A stretch of DNA of 16,439 nucleotides from contig LGRX02031230.1 of the NCBI GenBank assembly GCA_001247695.2, forward strand, positions 1-16,439, written 5' to 3'. The notes under the pieces are model-generated. The model made no database searches. It saw nothing but the letters and a program-made list of their open reading frames with translations, and was not told the origin of the DNA. The position numbers and the translations under genes were made by a program. Below, piece after piece: positions 14,251 through 16,439 of the stretch (positions within the stretch are counted from its first letter, which is position 1; each line of letters starts with the position of its first letter). The DNA is from Cymbomonas tetramitiformis (lineage: Eukaryota > Chlorophyta > Pyramimonadophyceae > Pyramimonadales > Pyramimonadaceae).

Positions 14251-16042
14251 CCGAGTGCTGCTCAGATTCCCAGACAAACTCTGCATTATCCTTAAGGAGA
14301 CGATTGAGCGGCTCGGCAATCTTGGAGAACTTTGGTATGAATCTCCTAAACTGGCCGACCATGCCCAAGAATGACCGAAGAGATGACTTGCCATCTTTAG
14401 CCATACGGCGTAGAGGCTGTTTACCAACGGTTGGACCATACGACACTGGAGGCTGCTGAATAGCCATGACTGCACGGATTCTGTCTTCGATGATGGATAG
14501 GCCTGCCTCAGAGATATGGTGTCCGATAAAATCGATGGATCTGACGAACGACTCAACCTTAGAAGGCCTGATGTAGAACTGATGATCTCTGCAGCGCTGT
14601 AAGAACTGTCGAACATGCTTCACGTGGCTGTCAAAATCTGGACTGTACACTATGGTGTCATCCATGAAAATGACCAAGAACTGATCGATGAAGTCAAAGA
14701 ATGCTCGATTTCCAACACGTAGAGCAGTCGCAGGAGCGTTAGTTAACCCGAAAGGCATTACTGTCCACTCATAGGAACCGTATCTGGTACGTATCGCTGT
14801 TTTGTGAATGTCATCTGGGTGTATAGGAATCTGATGGAAGAACTGATTGAAGTCAAATCTGCTAAACCATCGTGCACCTTTAAGCTGTTCAAGAAGAGTA
14901 TCGTGAGGTGGCAGTGGATACGTGTCCTTTATAGTGATGTTATTAAGGGCTCGATAATCACAGCACATCCTCCACTTCCCCCCTGGCTTAGGAGCGAAAA
15001 TGATTGGACATCCATATGGTGATGATGACGGACGAAGGATACCCAGCTCGACATATTTGATGATCTGTCGTTTGAGCTCCTCCATGATCATAGGCACTGG
15101 AATAGTACGAACTGGCTGTGATGGTGGCTTATGCCCAGGTTCAATGTTGATGCGATGATATCCACCTTCAAACCGTTCTGGCCTGTGGCCAGCTGGAAGA
15201 TCCTCCTGGAAAATATCTGAAAAGTCTTCTCTGATTAGATCACGTGCTGCTGTGACCTTTGGGTCTTCCATAGTGGTGTCTGAGTCTGCTGCTGTCATGA
15301 CCAGTTCACCATCGACCTCTGAGAGAAAACAGAGATAAGCTACGGCTTCTTCAGCCGACCCACTGGATCGTATACGTCGTAGGTGCTTTCTCATAGTGGT
15401 GGCACTGACCAATTCCATTTCAGGAAGATCATCTGAACCTGGAGTCTGTTCAACTCTGGACAGAACTGTACGAACACTGGAACCTGATGAGTGTTTCCTA
15501 GTGATCGTCATATTCTTGGACTGGAAGTCAATGTGTGGATTTCTTCTCTCCAACCAATCCTGTCCCAGGATGACTGTGAAGGGTTTCATATCAATGATGT
15601 AAAAATCTTCTGTATCCTTATACTTACCCAGCGTGAATGTAGCATTGGGAAGATAGGATGTACAGGGTAGTTGGCTTCCTCCAGCCAATCCCACTGAGAA
15701 TGATGAGGAATCTGTTGGTGATATACCAAGCTGAGAAGCGAATTGTCTGTCGATAAAAGACGATGTAGCTCCTGGATCTACCAATATATGAGTACTCTGT
15801 CCATATACTTTCCCTTTGTACAGCAACAGCTTCTTCTGTGATTTCAGTTGTGCTGTCTGAGACTGCATCTGTGCGATGTGCTCTGAGGGAGTATCCACCT
15901 GCTGAAAGTGTAATGTCAGACTGGAAAGGACTTCTTCTGAGATACTCTCAACCCGGCCACTTGCTTCAGTGGCATCTTCAGGCTGATTTACCCTCGGGGT
16001 GCTCTCAACATTGGTACCTGTGCAGTACCCTGAGAGTTTCCC
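14251..16042 (-). pseudogene. Ty3/gypsy Pol: protease and reverse transcriptase (interrupted)
   Basis: The frame is open on the minus strand from the Gag overlap. The protease has LVDPGATSSFID (DPGA form of the D-T/S-G active site), followed by AGGSQLPC and LGQDWL. Reverse transcriptase blocks are present in order: LRPSSSPYGCPIIFAPKPGGKWRMC split over two conserved segments, CDYRALNN, RFDFNQFFHQIPI (first catalytic Asp), VMPFGLTNAPAT, FMDDTIVYS (catalytic DD) and SFLGMVGQFRRFIPKFS. The usual TFQRLMN after NAPAT reads TALRVGN here. The frame ends at the start of RNase H (FVWESEQHS), where the LTR element's target site begins. RNase H and the integrase core are missing. The element makes cDNA from its RNA in virus-like particles; this copy cannot do so alone. 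Confidence 0.92.
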
Positions 16043-16439
16043 TGAGGAGCTGGAGCTGAAGCTGGAGCTGGAGCTGGAGCTGCAACTGCTGCATTGATGC
16101 TCTGCTGATTCTGTAGCTCCTTAACCAGGGTGTTGATTGTTTTCACAAGTTTGTTAGACTCGTTCTTAGCACCCTGATTATTCTGTTGCTGCTGTCCTCT
16201 GTATGGATTCTGAGCTGGAGGATTGCCTTTTATAGCTTTTCCTTCTGGTGTCTTGGTGGAGAAACAATCCTTTGTGACGTGATTGGTACGACCACAACGC
16301 TGACAAGGCTGAGGAGGATTTGATGCTGATCCTTTCCCTTTTCCTTTTCCCTTGCCTTTTCCTCCTTTCCCTTTATTCCTCTGGGAATTCTGATTGGCAT
16401 TTTGATTTTGATTGCCATTCTAATTCTGGTTCCAATTCC
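15988..16439 (-). pseudogene. Ty3/gypsy Gag C-terminus with zinc knuckle (5' part outside window)
   Basis: The frame runs from the window edge to TAA 15988-15990. It includes a Gly/Lys-rich basic stretch, the nucleocapsid zinc knuckle CQRCGRTNHVTKDC (CX2CX4HX4C), a Gln/Asn-rich and coiled segment (NKLVKTINTLVKELQ) and a Pro-Ala repeat before the frameshift site. An in-frame TAG at 16420-16422 falls in an Asn/Gln repeat and looks like a Gln codon turned amber, so Gag is broken. It overlaps Pol in the -1 frame by about 50 bases. Confidence 0.88.
16036..16042 (-). promoter_or_regulatory. GGGAAAC slippery heptamer for -1 Gag-Pol frameshifting
   Basis: On the minus strand Gag codons read CAG GGA AAC, placing GGGAAAC in the exact X-XXY-YYZ register. 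Slipping back one base continues as AAA CTC TCA GGG and leads without a stop into the protease frame. Five to six bases downstream lies a short stem, GGTAC...GTACC, a possible stimulatory hairpin. The Gag frame stops at 15988-15990. Confidence 0.75.

Noticed and set aside
1..16439. tRNA, rRNA or other structured RNA genes
   Set aside because: No cloverleaf, A/B box pair or rRNA core sequence was recognised by eye on either strand; a tRNAscan/Infernal run would be decisive.

Overview
This window comes from a nuclear eukaryotic genome. The evidence is a spliceosomal-type intron (8118-8218), a canonical AATAAA signal after a gene, a chromodomain Ty3/gypsy retrotransposon, a ~174-bp satellite array and several nested non-coding mobile elements. 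There is no bacterial operon layout or Shine-Dalgarno pattern. Low intron density and GC-rich, zinc-finger-rich coding sequence fit an alga or other protist, but the lineage cannot be fixed from sequence alone.

Left part (1-6341): two divergent genes share a ~610-bp intergenic region. The minus-strand gene (2169 down past the window edge) encodes a Cys/His-rich PHD/RING-like N-terminus, a 9-unit Ala/Gly/Glu-rich tandem repeat and, after a frameshift at a 9-base homopolymer, an unmistakable 2-oxoglutarate/Fe(II) oxygenase domain with HxD, distal His and Arg all present. The plus-strand gene (2780-6341) is a large RNase H-fold (DDE-like) transposase-family protein. It is spread over three frames that join at two homopolymers. 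The shared intergenic region holds four tandem copies of a 16-bp-arm inverted repeat.

Middle (6474-9823): a satellite array of about 7 units diverges progressively rightwards and runs into the 5' end of a gene for a beta-class N6/N4 DNA-methyltransferase-like protein. That protein has an altered catalytic motif (DCNY in place of DPPY), one intron and two homopolymer-associated frameshifts. A 17-bp palindrome and AATAAA follow it.

Right part (9824-16439): a decayed minus-strand Ty3/gypsy chromovirus. Gag zinc knuckle, a GGGAAAC -1 frameshift signal, protease and reverse transcriptase lie at 14251-16439. The integrase tail and chromodomain lie at 10378-10879. The RNase H and integrase core between them are missing. 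Their place is taken by a 777-bp foldback element, a palindrome-rich stretch, a smaller inverted-repeat element and a 1673-bp non-coding LTR element with 302-bp LTRs and a 5-bp target duplication.

The most notable themes are: a zinc-finger 2OG-oxygenase gene head-to-head with a transposase gene, possibly one mobile element; a DNA-methyltransferase-like gene close by; the four-hairpin intergenic array; and the fact that all five coding frameshifts fall at or next to homopolymers, which raises assembly error as an alternative to gene decay.
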